Part shown: positions 35,125-45,874 of the stretch, one piece after another
How the letters are laid out: the number at the start of each line of letters is the position of its first letter
Position numbering within the stretch: position 1 is the stretch's first letter
Assembly: GCA_026168455.1 (NCBI GenBank)
Contig: CM047426.1
Coordinates: 48,059,589 to 48,123,588 of the forward strand
Source: Theocolax elegans
Taxonomy: Eukaryota > Arthropoda > Insecta > Hymenoptera > Cerocephalidae
Reading direction: 5' to 3'
Length of the DNA: 64,000 nucleotides
Made by a program: the position numbers and the translations under genes
The notes under the pieces: model-generated
Databases searched by the model: none
The model's input: only the letters and a program-made list of their open reading frames with translations
Told to the model about the DNA's origin: nothing

Positions 35125-35750
35125 AATCTAACAGCATATCTCGTATCCACCTAAGCTCCTGTTCTATACGAACATCTATAATTCTTTGTGCTTTGTTGAA
35201 TAAAAATGGTGGGAGTAAATGAACGTTCTGAAAGCTTTTCCGGATGACTTTAAAAATAAATATAATGCATATTGTGTAAATATGAGAAATATAATTTAAA
35301 AAGAAATACTTACTTTCATTGATTAGCATTATTGGTGGTTACCCTATTATTTTCTCCCGAAACACCGTTTCTCTGTACGGGATTCCCTACGAATAAAATT
35401 CTGTAGCATTTCCCTTCTTCCAGTCGAACGAAAAATTACGGCAGATGTTGATGACGTATGTAGCGTTGGTTTGGATGTACCTACACGTTCATTCACAAAT
35501 CTATGCAGCTGTTTCCTGCAATTTGCATATAACATCAAAAATTGTTCGTGATTTCTTCTAAGTAAGGTTTCTTCTAAACTCTCAAAATCAGATATTACTT
35601 CCATTAAAAAAGCATCATTCAACGCAGCCCAAAATTAATTTTAATTGGTTGCTCATCCGTATCATTTGTACTGTTTCGTTTGTCACTCGATGTATCATCA
35701 TAATCGCTGTTTTCTGATTGTTCGTCTTATTTCTCTGCTTTACGCAACAA
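35125..35750 (-). pseudogene. Unrecognised gene relic, minus strand
   Basis: Three protein-like blocks in sequence. An acidic stretch DEQSENSDYDDTSSDKRNST (near 35720-35650, upstream frame) comes first. After a frame change come LNDAFLMEVISDFESLEETL and LRRNHEQFLMLYANCRKQL, to TSSTSAVIFRSTGRREMLQN (35622-35347). Finally FNKAQRIIDVRIEQELRWIR (35225-35125) follows a donor-like AAAGTAAGT. Helical, charged and without recognisable catalytic motifs. Codon-like composition suggests a once-real protein, either host or transposon-encoded. Confidence 0.4.
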
Positions 35751-35926
35751 GTTTTCTCGAGCTAAAAAAATACATTTCTTTTATATTATGTATACAAATT
35801 TCAGCATTTAAGTATTACGATTTTTACATTGCTGTTGTAATATGTACTATGCAAATAAAATACAGTTAAAAAATCATCTCGGTACGATATTACAACTCCT
35901 TTATTATTAACAATTTATAATTGAAT

Positions 35927-36136
35927 GGGCCTGCGATGGCTCGATCGGTAGGACATCAGGCTCGTAATCTGGAGGTCCCAGGTTCGATTCCCGGCCCCGG
36001 CCGATTGATACAAGCACCACTGGGGAATGTATTTTCAATAAGTGCTTTCTTCACCAAGATATCGTATAACCTTCGTCGCTGATTAGCACCAGTTTGGGCG
36101 CATAAAAAGAGCAACGTTAAAATAATAATAAAAAAA
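35927..36136 (+). mobile_element. tRNA-derived SINE, family 2
   Basis: A tRNA-like head with an A-box-like TGGCTCGATCGGTAGG, anticodon-loop-like CTCGTAA and B box GGTTCGATTCC, followed by CAAGCACCACTGGGGAATG and a 3' domain CGTCGCTGATTAGC...AGCAACGTTAAAAT. It is flanked by an imperfect 13-bp target duplication, AATTTATAATTGA (35912) and AATTTATAGTTGA (36137). Confidence 0.88.
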
Positions 36137-36149
36137 AATTTATAGTTGA

Positions 36150-36744
36150 CAAATATAGAAATGCGATTGAAATTAACAGAGATGGAAATTCGATTTTTGA
36201 ACTACATAATATTCAGACAAAATAAAATCGATATGTAAAATACAAATGAACTTTTTTTCAAAATTGACAAAATATATTGACCGACCTATATAGAACAAAT
36301 GACGTCATCGAGATCACGCGATAACCAACTTCATTATTTATATAAACGAACAATTAAGATAACATTCCTTTAAATGGTCAACTTCAAGGTCAAGTGTGAA
36401 CTTAATAGTTTGACATTACTTTTTTCGAGGTCTTTTAATAATTTTTTTAATGTAAAAAAATACGGTAAATACTGTAACCACGCATAACGTAATACTATAG
36501 AACAAATGACGTTATCAAAATCATGCGTTAGGTTACTTAATTATTTATATAAAGAAAAAATTAAGATAACACTATTAAGATAACATTTTTTTCAAGGTCA
36601 TATAATGATATGTTAAGAAAGGCATTGTATGACCTGGAAAAAAGGAATTTTACCTTAATTGTTTGTATAAACTGTGATGCTGGTTTAGAATTTAGATTTA
36701 AAAAGAGTATTGCATAAAATTCCTTCCAGTCCCACACATCAACT
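36150..36744. other. Interval with a partial direct duplication
   Basis: TATAGAACAAATGACGTCAT (about 36292) and TATAGAACAAATGACGTTAT (about 36496) each precede ATTTATATAAA...AATTAAGATAACA. They are two diverged copies about 205 bp apart, with CAAGGTCA words after each. No gene. Confidence 0.5.
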
Positions 36745-37415
36745 GTAAAATAATATATATTTTATTCGTCCTTAATAACCCGGTAGACTCTCACTGAAAA
36801 AAAATTAAGCAGAATTTGCTTGAGAGCCAAGCAATATCTACCGTGGGAATTCCGGTAAAGTAGACAAAGTTGTTACTCCTTTAGAAGACAAGCAGTTTCT
36901 ATTTGGGCCTATCAAGCAATACGTATTTGGCTTTAAGAAAGAAATAGACCTTAAATATATATGTATTTTAAATTTGTCAGAAAAGAAAAAGCAGGTAAAC
37001 ATTTTAAGATAGTTGAAAGTTATATGTTTATTATATGTTTATTTATTGAAATTGACTTTTCCAAGTATACGGTCAATAATATATACGAAAAACGCACGGA
37101 TAAAAAATGAGGTTATGTCTTTCTCGAAAGCAAAATGCGAATATGCCGGAGACCCAAGCAGAAACTGCTTTGTAGCGAAGTACAAATTACTTTTGTTACC
37201 AAAAGTTGAAGTCTCATCGCTGTTTACGGCGGATTCTGCTTAATTTTTGTCAGTGCACCCAGAGGAAGTCCCGTTGAATTGATACAGATCCGGATATTTA
37301 ATCACTCACGATAACGAATATTAACATCATAAAAAGTGAACAATGGTTGATAATATTTTATTACACGATCTAAGGATAGACCCCGTATCTCCACTAACCA
37401 CGAGAGAGAGAATGA
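36745..37415 (-). repeat. Dispersed repeat X, minus copy, split by a CACTG element
   Basis: 36745-36791 plus 37256-37415 are the reverse complement of the repeat at 21240-21990. TTAA is intact here at about 37322-37325, where the 21.3-kb copy carries its foldback. Confidence 0.75.
36792..37255. mobile_element. Small non-autonomous element with CACTG termini (464 bp)
   Basis: The left end CACTGAAAAAAAATTAAGCA and the right end TGCTTAATTTTTGTCAGTG pair over about 22 bp with few mismatches. The uninterrupted sequence exists at about 21925-21945 (CCTCTGGGTGAGTCCACC), which fixes the boundaries. A clean target duplication is not evident. CACTG termini recall EnSpm/Chapaev-type elements; that is inference. 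Confidence 0.75.
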
Positions 37416-38797
37416 TTAAGGGGGTCTCATACTCAATTCTGCGATTTTACCGTTCTGATCGCCGGTTATGCTGGTCCTTATATAAAAAAGTGATTGCCGG
37501 ATGTTGTGAAGCCAAGTGAAACGGCTGTGTGATTGGTTTACGTTTTGCGCATGCGTCTAAAATTGTAGGTTAGATTTGGCAGCGCGGGAAACGTAATGTT
37601 TGAATTTTCTTGACAAAATCGGAGTATAATAAATTATGAATAAGTATATTATTAAAAATTATGTTTTCAGTAAATAAAACAGCGTAATATTTTAAATAAT
37701 GACTGTTAAAAAACGTAAGAGCGCGCGAAGTGCTCATGGTTAATTCTAGTTATATATAAGAAATGATAACTATCATCAAGAGCGCCATCTATGGCAAGTC
37801 GTAATCGAAGTGATCGTAGATGGCACCACTTATGTCGATAGCATCATAATAAAAATAGTGTGACTATTTTTTTCCAATATAAAAATTAAAAAATAACGTA
37901 TTTCACTTATATGCATTTTCTATTATCTATTATAATCCATATTTCGATATATACATATATAATAAATGTTACGTATGTTTGGTTTACGGAATTTGTACGT
38001 ATTTCGATTATACGTATTTATTCTTTTTACATACTGAAAAAATACGACATTACACTCAAGACCAACGATAGCAGAACCCAAGGGAGCGGAGCACGGTTCG
38101 CAAGTCGATTTTTGCTCCGCTCCCTTGGGTCGATCGATAGATTTGCCGGATTCTTGCAGCAGTACGTTTCCTTTTACATTGAATCTATGATAAATACGTA
38201 GTACGGTTCAATTTGCCATGTCGAAAATTCAACTAGTCATAATATGAGTATCAGTATGACACCTAATTAAAAATTTTATAGGAGTCAAATCAAATTATTT
38301 TGCTCGGATATTTGTCTCGAGTCTGAAACAAATGCGCATGCGTGATGTCGATAGTGGCGGCGGCGAAAGCATATTCTAGCTTGCCATGATCCGTGCGTAC
38401 TGCCATCTAGCGTAAAATATTCTTTTAATAATGATAATAAAACTACTTTTAGTTTTATAAAACTATGCAAAACAAACAGTTAGATGCCCTTTATTAAATA
38501 ATTATTTACTTCTATACAAAGTTTCAAGCCATTTTATTGATGCGTGTAAGAGAAAACCTTGTACGAAAATTTCATTATGTGGACGCCGTAGATAGTGTTT
38601 TTTTATACAAGGTTTTCTCTTCAATGCCTCAATATAATAAATAGAAACTTTGCACAGTAATACAGAACTACAAAAGAAAGGGCACCCATCTTCTAGTTTG
38701 TCGAAATTCTTTATATTTATCTAGATTGAAGTATTTTTCAACCATACTATCACTCTATTGGCTCGGTCGGTAAAAATTGAGTATGAAATCCCCTTAA
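37416..38797. mobile_element. TTAA element, family D, 1.38 kb, non-coding
   Basis: TTAAGGGGGTCTCATACTCA at 37416 pairs with TGAGTATGAAATCCCCTTAA ending at 38797. Internal features are a hairpin with CCAAGGGAGCGGAGC against GCTCCGCTCCCTTGG (38075-38130) and an inverted pair AGAGAAAACCTTGTAC / TACAAGGTTTTCTCT (38550-38625). No transposase. MITE family C shares its terminus. A relic of its left part is at 47290-47415 in inverse orientation. Confidence 0.88.
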
Positions 38798-39006
38798 GAG
38801 GAGTCGGGATATCGACATTGCAGTTCTGCATTTTATTTTGAGAATATTAAAATTTCTTAAATTTTCTCACCAGAGCGCCCTAGACAGTTTTCTAAAAAAC
38901 GGCGCTTACAAAGCAGATCTAAAAAAAAAGTAAAATCTTCAGTTATAGTGTAAAACAAAAATGTCAGTAACTATGTATAAAGGATAGAGCTACGACATCG
39001 TCTTAA
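38794..39006. mobile_element. Possible TTAA MITE, family E (213 bp)
   Basis: TTAAGAGGAGTCGGGATATC on the left; GAGCTACGACATCGTCTTAA on the right. The right terminus resembles the family B terminus (GATGTCG-AGCT order). It shares TTAA 38794-38797 with the right end of family D. The pairing of left and right ends is only partial. Confidence 0.5.
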
Positions 39007-39029
39007 GAAAAGAAGGCTTTATTGATCGT

Positions 39030-39900
39030 TACGAACAAGGTATTTATTTGTTAATCTTTGCCGACGTTTCGGACGTTTTTATGCCATCCCTTTTCAAGGC
39101 TAAAATAACGTAATTACAAAAGAAATCCTTTAACAAATTAATACGTTTCAAAAAGACTTAAGTAATATGACATCCTCAATATTCTTACCAACGATAACAA
39201 TGCAGAGACGGTATTAATTCTTAAAATAAAACTGAAAAACTTTCATATAAAAAACATTAAATAAGTAAAGAAAAAACAATTTTCTTTAAATCTTAAAGAT
39301 AGTTAGCTTTAAACAATATTAAAACAATATTAAACACACCCGATAAATAACAGACCTCATACACAGTCGAAAAACTTTAAGTAATATTTTTAAAACTTTA
39401 ATTAATAGGAATCCTCTACAGCAATTAAACTAATATAGAGATCTCGAATTCGCTTAGCCTTCGACTATACATATATAATATATAATAAAGATTGGGATAA
39501 TAAAGGAGTTTTTAATAATGAAAATAGTTTTGACAACATTAAATTAAATTTAGAAAACACAAACTTCCCAAAAGCGTATGGCTTAATAAAGATTCATAAA
39601 GATAATTTTTCTATTCGCAGAAATATGTCTGCTCTAAACAGCTCCACTTATGCTTTTGAAAAGGCTTCGTTTAAATTATTTAACAAATATATCCCGAAAC
39701 CGGAATCTAACTTAAATAATAGCACAGAATTAAAGAAAATTTTAGACAATTTGAGTATTCCTTCAAACTATAGATTAGTTTCTTTTGACGTGGTCTCTCT
39801 TTTTTCAAATTTGCCAAAAAATTCAATATTACAAGCGATGTAAAAAAAGCGGAAGTATTTGAGAAGAAACATTCCCCTTATTAACCTTTAGAGGACGGGA
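39030..39900 (+). pseudogene. Penelope-like reverse transcriptase fragment (second family)
   Basis: From about 39495: KDWDNKGVFNNENSFDNI, then FPKAYGLIKIHK (RT entry motif), STYAFEKASFKLF, and catalytic VSFDVVSLFSNLPKNS (motif A) near 39780, then an in-frame stop at 39841 and loss of the rest by about 39895. The preceding 39030-39110 is a PLE terminal repeat in the opposite orientation, with GACGTTTCGGACG. The YVDD motif and endonuclease are missing. Confidence 0.82.
39061..39100 (-). ncRNA. Degenerate hammerhead-like motif in PLE terminal repeat
   Basis: Minus strand: GCC, then TTGAAAA in place of CTGANGA, a weak stem II (GGAT against GTCC), then GAAACGTC and GGC. The GCC/GGC flanks pair. 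Core substitutions suggest it is inactive. Confidence 0.35.
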
Positions 39901-40850
39901 AAATTATCGTTTAAATCGACTTTTTAATTTACTCGAAATGTATGTATAATTTTATCGGATTAGTCGGTAGAAGTTCCCAACCTGGTAGGTGGTCAATTTT
40001 TTTTGTTGTATTTTAGCGTTTTACTTAACATACCTATGTTTTTTGGTATCCTGAGTATAAAAAAAATAGTAAAAATATCCTGAAGGTGTCCTTGACCTTG
40101 AAAATCGCCATTTCAAGGTCACACTTTTTTTGTTGCTATTTCAGTTTCTAAGTATGGAACTTTATGTTTTGTGATGTGCTAAGTACAAAAAAATAGTTAA
40201 TAAATGTACGAACGAAAAGCACAGTGAACTTCAACTACATCCGTGGAGATCTATAATGAGTTATTCAGTCCCTCTTATCTAAAATAAAAGTAAATTATAT
40301 ACATAATTCAACAGTTTTTAAAAAAAACTAGTAGTTCTGTTGAATTTTATAGAAGAAATACTTCGACTTTCGCACTTAGCGTGATCGAGGACCAACGACA
40401 TGGAGGTAGCGAAAAATGATACGTTCAGGATGCTGGATTATCGTGAGTTCCCTCGCCTCTTACCTACCGGAGTGCTAGATTATCGTGAGTCTCCTCGCCT
40501 CACGTATTGAAGTGTTTGACTTTATGGCAACGTCTGCTGTGTGTGGTATTCTTCATAGCATGGTGCTACACATAGAGCAATATCACAAGTGGAATACATG
40601 TACATCGTTCAAGATTTATCTTTACGCAAAGTGCATACGTGGCGCCTTCGACTTGTAATATGCTTCGGAGAAAGTTGTCCGAATAATCGAGTGGGAGAGT
40701 CATAGTTGTAAGCACACTTATCAGTAGGATCAAGTTTCAATAACGATCGAACAACTTGTAATCGAAAGGATGAGAAGGATATATTCAAAGGCGAATAAAC
40801 AATGCAATTTATATAAAATATCTTAATTTATTATAAAAAATAAAGAATGG
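39900..40850. other. Unassigned; short tandem near 40430
   Basis: GCTGGATTATCGTGAGTTCC and GCTAGATTATCGTGAGTCTC (40431 and 40481), each followed by CTCGCCTC, form a two-copy repeat of about 50 bp. 40590-40800 looks like LTR-type sequence but no partner was found. CAAGGTCA words occur near 40110. No gene supported. Confidence 0.4.
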
Positions 40851-41600
40851 TTTTGGGCGCCAGCCGCGTACGATCGCGGCGAATTATAATCAAGCTCGGC
40901 TGCGAACGAGCTGCTGCTGCTACTTGCTGCGCGAGGGGAGGGGAGGGGAGAAACAGGGGAAGCACACTTACGGTAGGAAGGAATACGCGTATCCACTACA
41001 AGGCGTACACCCACCTTATTGACGTGGAGATCGTCTCCTCGGCGTTCGATACTCTGGCTGATTGCTCTCTCTCTCTAGCGCACACACACACACTCGAAAT
41101 TATAGTCGGTCGCGAATCGGTTAGTCAATGCTGCCTCGATGGCGTCCCGATGAGCTCTCTCGAGCTCGGGCTCGTTCGCCGCTTCGCTGCTCGGGCCCGA
41201 CGTGCGCGCGCAGCTTCTCGCGTCGAGTCGCCCGTCGGCCGCCGTCGTCTCGCGCGCCTCGTGTAGTGAGTGCTCGCGGCCATGTTGATCAAGGCGGACG
41301 ACGTTGCCGGGATGCTGCTTCCCACGGAGAGGACGATGTTCCCGGTGATGCTGTTAACTCGGTAAGTCTATATGATCGTTCCTCCGTGTTATATAATGTA
41401 TTGGCTAATGAGTCTGCTCTGTTACAGGTGCAGACGGGACGGCCGATCTTCGAGTCTTTTCTCTCTCTCGCTCTCACGGTGGCTGCTCAGCTGGTGCGCG
41501 TCGGGTCGGTGATTGCTGCTCTTCGTCGGTGCTGCGTTGCTGCGGGGATTCTGGCTGCTTCTCAGGTGAATATCTATCTCCCGAGGGAGTGCTGCTTATT
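40850..41600. other. GC/CpG-rich island with splice-like signals (promoter candidate)
   Basis: Strongly GC-rich in an AT-rich region. Plus strand: GCGGCCATGTTGATCAAG at 41276 opens a frame of about 26 codons to a donor ACTCG/GTAAGT (41358). An acceptor-like TGTTACAG lies at 41428, a donor TCTCAG/GTGAAT at 41565 and another acceptor TTTCACAG at 41759. Joined frames soon stop, so a non-coding or 5'-UTR transcript is more likely than a protein. A minus-strand donor (CCTACC/GTAAGT) near 40972 hints at divergent transcription. No protein family recognised. Confidence 0.4.
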
Positions 41601-42014
41601 ATTTACTAATTATTAACTGAGAGTTATGGTAATGTTATGATTACCATAACCTCACTTCCAATCCTCTCCTAGCATGTAGCTGTCAGTTAGTATGTGCACT
41701 ACATGCGTCCTTGTTTCCTTCTAATTAGGATTATTATTAATTATCTAACTGTTTCACAGCTTCCTGGATGTCTTGTTGCTGCTCGTGCTGCTCCATCTGG
41801 CACCTTGGGCCATCGCAGGCTGCTTCATATCCTGGTGCGAAGCCTCCTGGAAGTGGTATCGCCTCTCCTGATATGCTGCTTTATTGTGCTACGTGGAAGG
41901 AGCCAAGAGAAGTATTGGGGATTTGGGGAGCTTCGGGTAGGCTAGGTAGGCTTAGAGATGTGAGGGTAGGTAGGTTAGTTTGTATTGGGACTCGCTCGCT
42001 TATTACTTTGACAG

Positions 42015-42677
42015 GTATTACATACCTTGTCACATGCTATTAGCGGTGCATGTCGAATTGAAGAAATTACAAGTAAAACATTAGATGACATTGAAGATCA
42101 CAATACTACGTTGCTTATAAAAATACCAAATACTAAGAAAAAAATAGAGAGATCTCTTACCGTGCACGGAAAATTGTATAATATTTGCAAAAAATATATG
42201 AATATTCGGCCATCTAATAGTAACACAAACCGGTTTTTTCTTAATTACCAATGTGGTAAATGCACAAAGCAACCTATAGGCAAAAATAAAATAGGAACAA
42301 TGCCGAAAGAAATGGCTAAATTTTTAGATTTGCCAGATCCAAAATTATACACTGGTCACTCATTTCGCAGAACCTCAGCCACCCTTCTCGTTGATGGGGG
42401 AGGTGATATTACAACGTTAAAACGCCACGGTGGGTGGAAATCGAATACAGTCGCAGAAGGATACATAGACCAGTCTATTCAAAATAAATATAAAGTATCT
42501 GAGAAAATTACAAATAATATAAATCTTCAACCAATTAATTCGCGACTGACAACTTCCACCTCCTCGTTAAATACCGAAGAAAGTAATGATACAGACCCAC
42601 CATGTAAACGTAGCAAAGTGATGGAGATCGTTCCAAATAATGTAAATGAAGTACAATTTTCGGTCTTTCCAAACTAA
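42015..42677 (+). CDS. Crypton-type tyrosine recombinase (catalytic domain)
   Basis: An uninterrupted frame of 216 codons from 42027, probably an exon since an acceptor TTACTTTGACAG ends at 42014 with the frame open from there. Catalytic positions (numbered from 42027): Arg10 in SGACRIEEIT, the H-x-x-R box His111-Arg114 in TGHSFRRTSATLL, Trp137 preceded by His134 in KRHGGW, and Tyr146 in VAEGYID. That is the R-HxxR-H/W-Y set of tyrosine recombinases. The tail after 155 is Ser/Thr- and charge-rich with a PPCKRSKV basic patch. Cryptons insert via recombination of a circle rather than cut-and-paste. The N-terminal DNA-binding part is not seen. It is either an element remnant or an exon of a domesticated gene. 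A short palindrome-containing repeat follows directly. Confidence 0.82.
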   Translation, partial: VLHTLSHAISGACRIEEITSKTLDDIEDHNTTLLIKIPNTKKKIERSLTVHGKLYNICKKYMNIRPSNSNTNRFFLNYQCGKCTKQPIGKNKIGTMPKEMAKFLDLPDPKLYTGHSFRRTSATLLVDGGGDITTLKRHGGWKSNTVAEGYIDQSIQNKYKVSEKITNNINLQPINSRLTTSTSSLNTEESNDTDPPCKRSKVMEIVPNNVNEVQFSVFPN

Positions 42678-43470
42678 ATGCTTTATTTTTGGAATAAAGC
42701 AGACTCATTATACCCTTTGTCCACTATGGTTGGTGGAATTTCCCATAGTAAAGGCTTTTTTCAAAAATTAAAACAAAAAAAATTAAAGACGTTTCGTCCT
42801 CGATCCCCAGTTTGGACTCCTCAGTAAGGAACTGGAGATCGTACCTTAGACGCCTGTCGCAAGATGAACTGCGACGCCAGCAAGATGTTATGCGGCTATA
42901 TATATAGAGGAAGAATACAATCTCTCCAACGAGTATAGTCGTTTCCATTTAGCAGTGGGAAAGAACACCAGTTAGAGTGCGACGTATTAGACCGAGTGGC
43001 AGGTTTATTAAAACAAAATAAATTTAACGTTCGGTGATAATTTATGTAATATAATTATCGATCTTTCCGAACTAAATGCTTTATTTTTGGAATAAAGCAG
43101 GCCCATTATACCCTTTGTCCACTATGGTTCGTGGAATTTCTCAGAGTAAAGACCTTTTTCAAAAATTAAAACAAAAAATTATAGGCGTTTCGTCCTTCGC
43201 TAGATGGAAACGACTATACTCGTTGGAGAGATTGTCGTCTTCCTCTATATATAGCCGCATAACATCTTGCTGGCGTCGCAGTTCATCTTGCGACAGGCGT
43301 CTAAGGTATGATCTCCAGTTCCTTACTGAGGAGTCCAAAGTGGGGATCAAAGACGAAACGCCTTTAATTTTTTGTTGTAATTTTTGAAAAAGGCCTTTAC
43401 TCTGAAAAATTCCACCAACCATAGTGCTTTATTCCAAAAATAAAGCATTTAGTTCGGAAAGACCGATAAT
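42655..43470. repeat. Palindrome and partial copy downstream of the Crypton frame
   Basis: 43060-43470 is an inverted repeat. CTTTCCGAACTAAATGCTTT at 43064 mirrors AAAGCATTTAGTTCGGAAAG at 43442, with arms continuing through TTTTTCAAAAATTAAAACAA and its complement. 42655-42960 is another copy of one arm plus the central CTTAGACGCCTGTCGCAAGA block, oriented the other way. The outer word covers the last codons and stop of the Crypton frame, so one arm derives from the gene's 3' end. Confidence 0.82.
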
Positions 43471-44219
43471 TATATTATAAAAATGGATAATATTTAAATA
43501 AAATAAAAATCTTGTTATATGATAAAAATCTACATTTCATTAATATACTATTATGCATGTTAAAAAAATCAAATATAGCATTTAGCGCCTTCGCATAAGA
43601 AAATAGTATGTGCAACACGAGAGCAAATAGGTGTTTGCGGACGAGTGCAAGTTTGGAGTCAGAGCGTAGCGAAGTATTTCGCTCCCTAGTTACATAATGT
43701 ACTATTTCAGCACAGAGAGGCCGAAATGAAAGTGCCACTGTCGGTTAGCCTGTGCTGAAAAGTATTTTTAATTTTATAACCGTTGCATTAATTTGTTATT
43801 AAAGTGTATTAACTGAAAATCGTATATTTATAGATATTTCAATCTAAGGTCCCCAGTGGCATAATTGGTTAATGTATTAGCCCCTGGTGGATTGAAGTTT
43901 GAAAAGGTTGAAGAAGAGTGAAGGCAATTTTTTGATTAAAAATTCGAAATATCCTTTAAAGATTTTTTTCGTTATTTATTGAAAAATGTATTGAAATTTT
44001 TGTTGAACAGATATACAGAATTTACATAAAAATGCATTAACTATTGAACTTCGGAAATGTTGACTAAATCTTATGTGTGAAATAATTAGTTTGATGAATA
44101 ATAATCTACTAGCGACAGAAACCTCGTTCGCTAACGCTTACTCGGTAGAATTTTATTTGTGGCTGTTTACATAATAAATTTCTATAAAATACAGCTATAT
44201 AGTAAATAAACAGTGTAGA
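43471..44219. other. Mostly unassigned, with a tRNA-like relic at 43848-43910
   Basis: GGTCCCCAGTGGCATAATTG has an A-box look and GGATTGAAGTTTGAA is a poor B box; it is probably a degenerate tRNA/SINE head. At 44108-44145 the dispersed word CTAGCGACAGAAACCTCGTT and CGCTAACGCTTACTCGG recurs (see 51.4 kb). No gene. Confidence 0.35.
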
Positions 44220-45110
44220 TAATTTTAAAAACGCTACTATTAGCCATTTTTCTTGAACATTTTTTTTATTAATTTAATGTAGTATATCGATGATTTTAGC
44301 TATTTCCTTAAATATTTTTTTGTTGATTGTATGAATATCAAATAATAATGACTTAAGCCTTAAAGGTAAAAAATCTCGAAAGTTTGAAAAAATAATACTA
44401 TTTGCCCTTTTCCATGAATATTCTTTTTTATGAGTTTAATGTAGTATATTGATGACTTTTAGCTATTTCTACATAAAATGTCGAAAATTTGAAAAATGAT
44501 ACTTATTGTCCTTTACCTTAAAAAATGTTTAAAAATTACTGTAATGTAGTAGTACATTTTTATTATTACTTTTTTTTTGTTTTATGAATATCAAATTATT
44601 ATGACTTCAGCCTAAAAGATATAAAATGTAGAAAATTTAAAAAAATGATACTATTTTCCTTGTTACCTTGAATATTTTTTTTATGTATTTAATATCGTTT
44701 ATCGATGGTTTCAGCCATATTATGTAATTTTTTATTATATCAATTTTAAATAGTGATATATCAAATAATGATATGTTCAGTGTAGGAACTAAAAATGTGG
44801 AAGATTATCAAAACTTGTTATTACTAGCCCTTTGTCACCAATATTTTTTGTGATTAATTTATTGTAATATTTAGATATTTATAACATTACCTTTGACTTT
44901 TTTTTATTGTATAAATATAAAATAATAATGACTTTAGACTAGGAAATAAACAATTTAGAAAATTTTTTTAATGTTCCTATTTGCGCTTTTCCATGAATAT
45001 ATTTTACGATTGAGTTAGTGTAGTATATCGATGGTTATTAGATTTCAACATTTTTTTAGTTTGGATATATTAAATATTAATGAATTAAATCTAGGATTTA
45101 AATATTGAAA
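44220..45110. repeat. Degenerate tandem repeat, about 105-175-bp units
   Basis: The phrases GCCCTTTTCCATGAATATTC, TTAATGTAGTATATCGATGA and TTTTAGCTATTTC recur with decay near 44240, 44401, 44506, 44650, 44827 and 44980. An old, strongly diverged array. Confidence 0.75.
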
Positions 45111-45164
45111 TGCAATAGCTGTAAGCGTGTGAATATAGATGCCTTAAACATGTCTAATTGGACG

Positions 45165-45360
45165 TAGAACAAAAAGTGCCACTTCCCGTACATATTATTT
45201 AGATCGACGGTTTGTCCTCCAGGATCATCAGACTGGAAGGGACATTGTCATCAGTGAAAAAATAATTTCACTTCCTGTAGATGATGTTTAGATCGTCTGT
45301 GTGACTTCCAGGACATCGGGGCATCATCTACTGGAAGGCACATTACACTACATTCCCGGC
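45165..45360. repeat. Diverged relic of the 109-bp Helitron-linked unit
   Basis: Two units with CACTTCCCGTACAT...TCCTCCAGGATCATC...ACTGGAAGG and CACTTCCTGTAGATGATGTT...ACTTCCAGGACATC...CATCATCTACTGGAAGG. They have the same order of landmarks and the same dyad symmetry (ACTTCCTGTAGATGATG against CATCATCTACTGGAAGG) as the unit at 10.0-11.2 kb, 34 kb away. Confidence 0.7.
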
Positions 45361-45874
45361 TGTTAGGTGGAATTATAAAAAATGCTTCCATATCAGGCAA
45401 GAAGTTTTAGGTTTAATAGTAAACAAAAATTTGGCCCGGAGAAATTAAAGGCAGAGAAATGGGGAAATTTCAGTGGAATGACTTTAATTTAATAGAAAAT
45501 TTATTTCGTTTAGATAACATAATAATAGGATAAATTCTAAACTCATTTGGTCTACGTAACAACAATTTTGCAAACAATTATATTAGGTATTATACTATTT
45601 CTTGGGGTAGTTTTGTTACTGTTTTTGATTCTCATCGGCTATTTATTGGTATATATGCATGAAATATATGATAAAGATTCTGACCATTACTATAAATTAT
45701 AGTAATAAATAACCGTTCGAGTAATCTAAATCTATTAGTCTAAAAATTGTATCAATTTCTACCACAGTCATTATTATTAATATCATTTTGCGGTTAGGAA
45801 TAGTCATTATTTGGCTTTTAACTAGACATTTTCAACAGATTTTTAAAAAATAACATATTACAGTCTACAAATTA
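45361..45874. other. Unassigned AT-rich interval
   Basis: No gene or repeat seen. Confidence 0.4.

Noticed and set aside
41125..41616. Overlapping 66-162-codon frames in the GC island before the Crypton
   Set aside because: They overlap on both strands, are Arg/Ala/Ser-rich, and are split by better splice signals.
43848..43910. A functional tRNA gene
   Set aside because: A-box resemblance only; the B box is poor and no cloverleaf can be closed.
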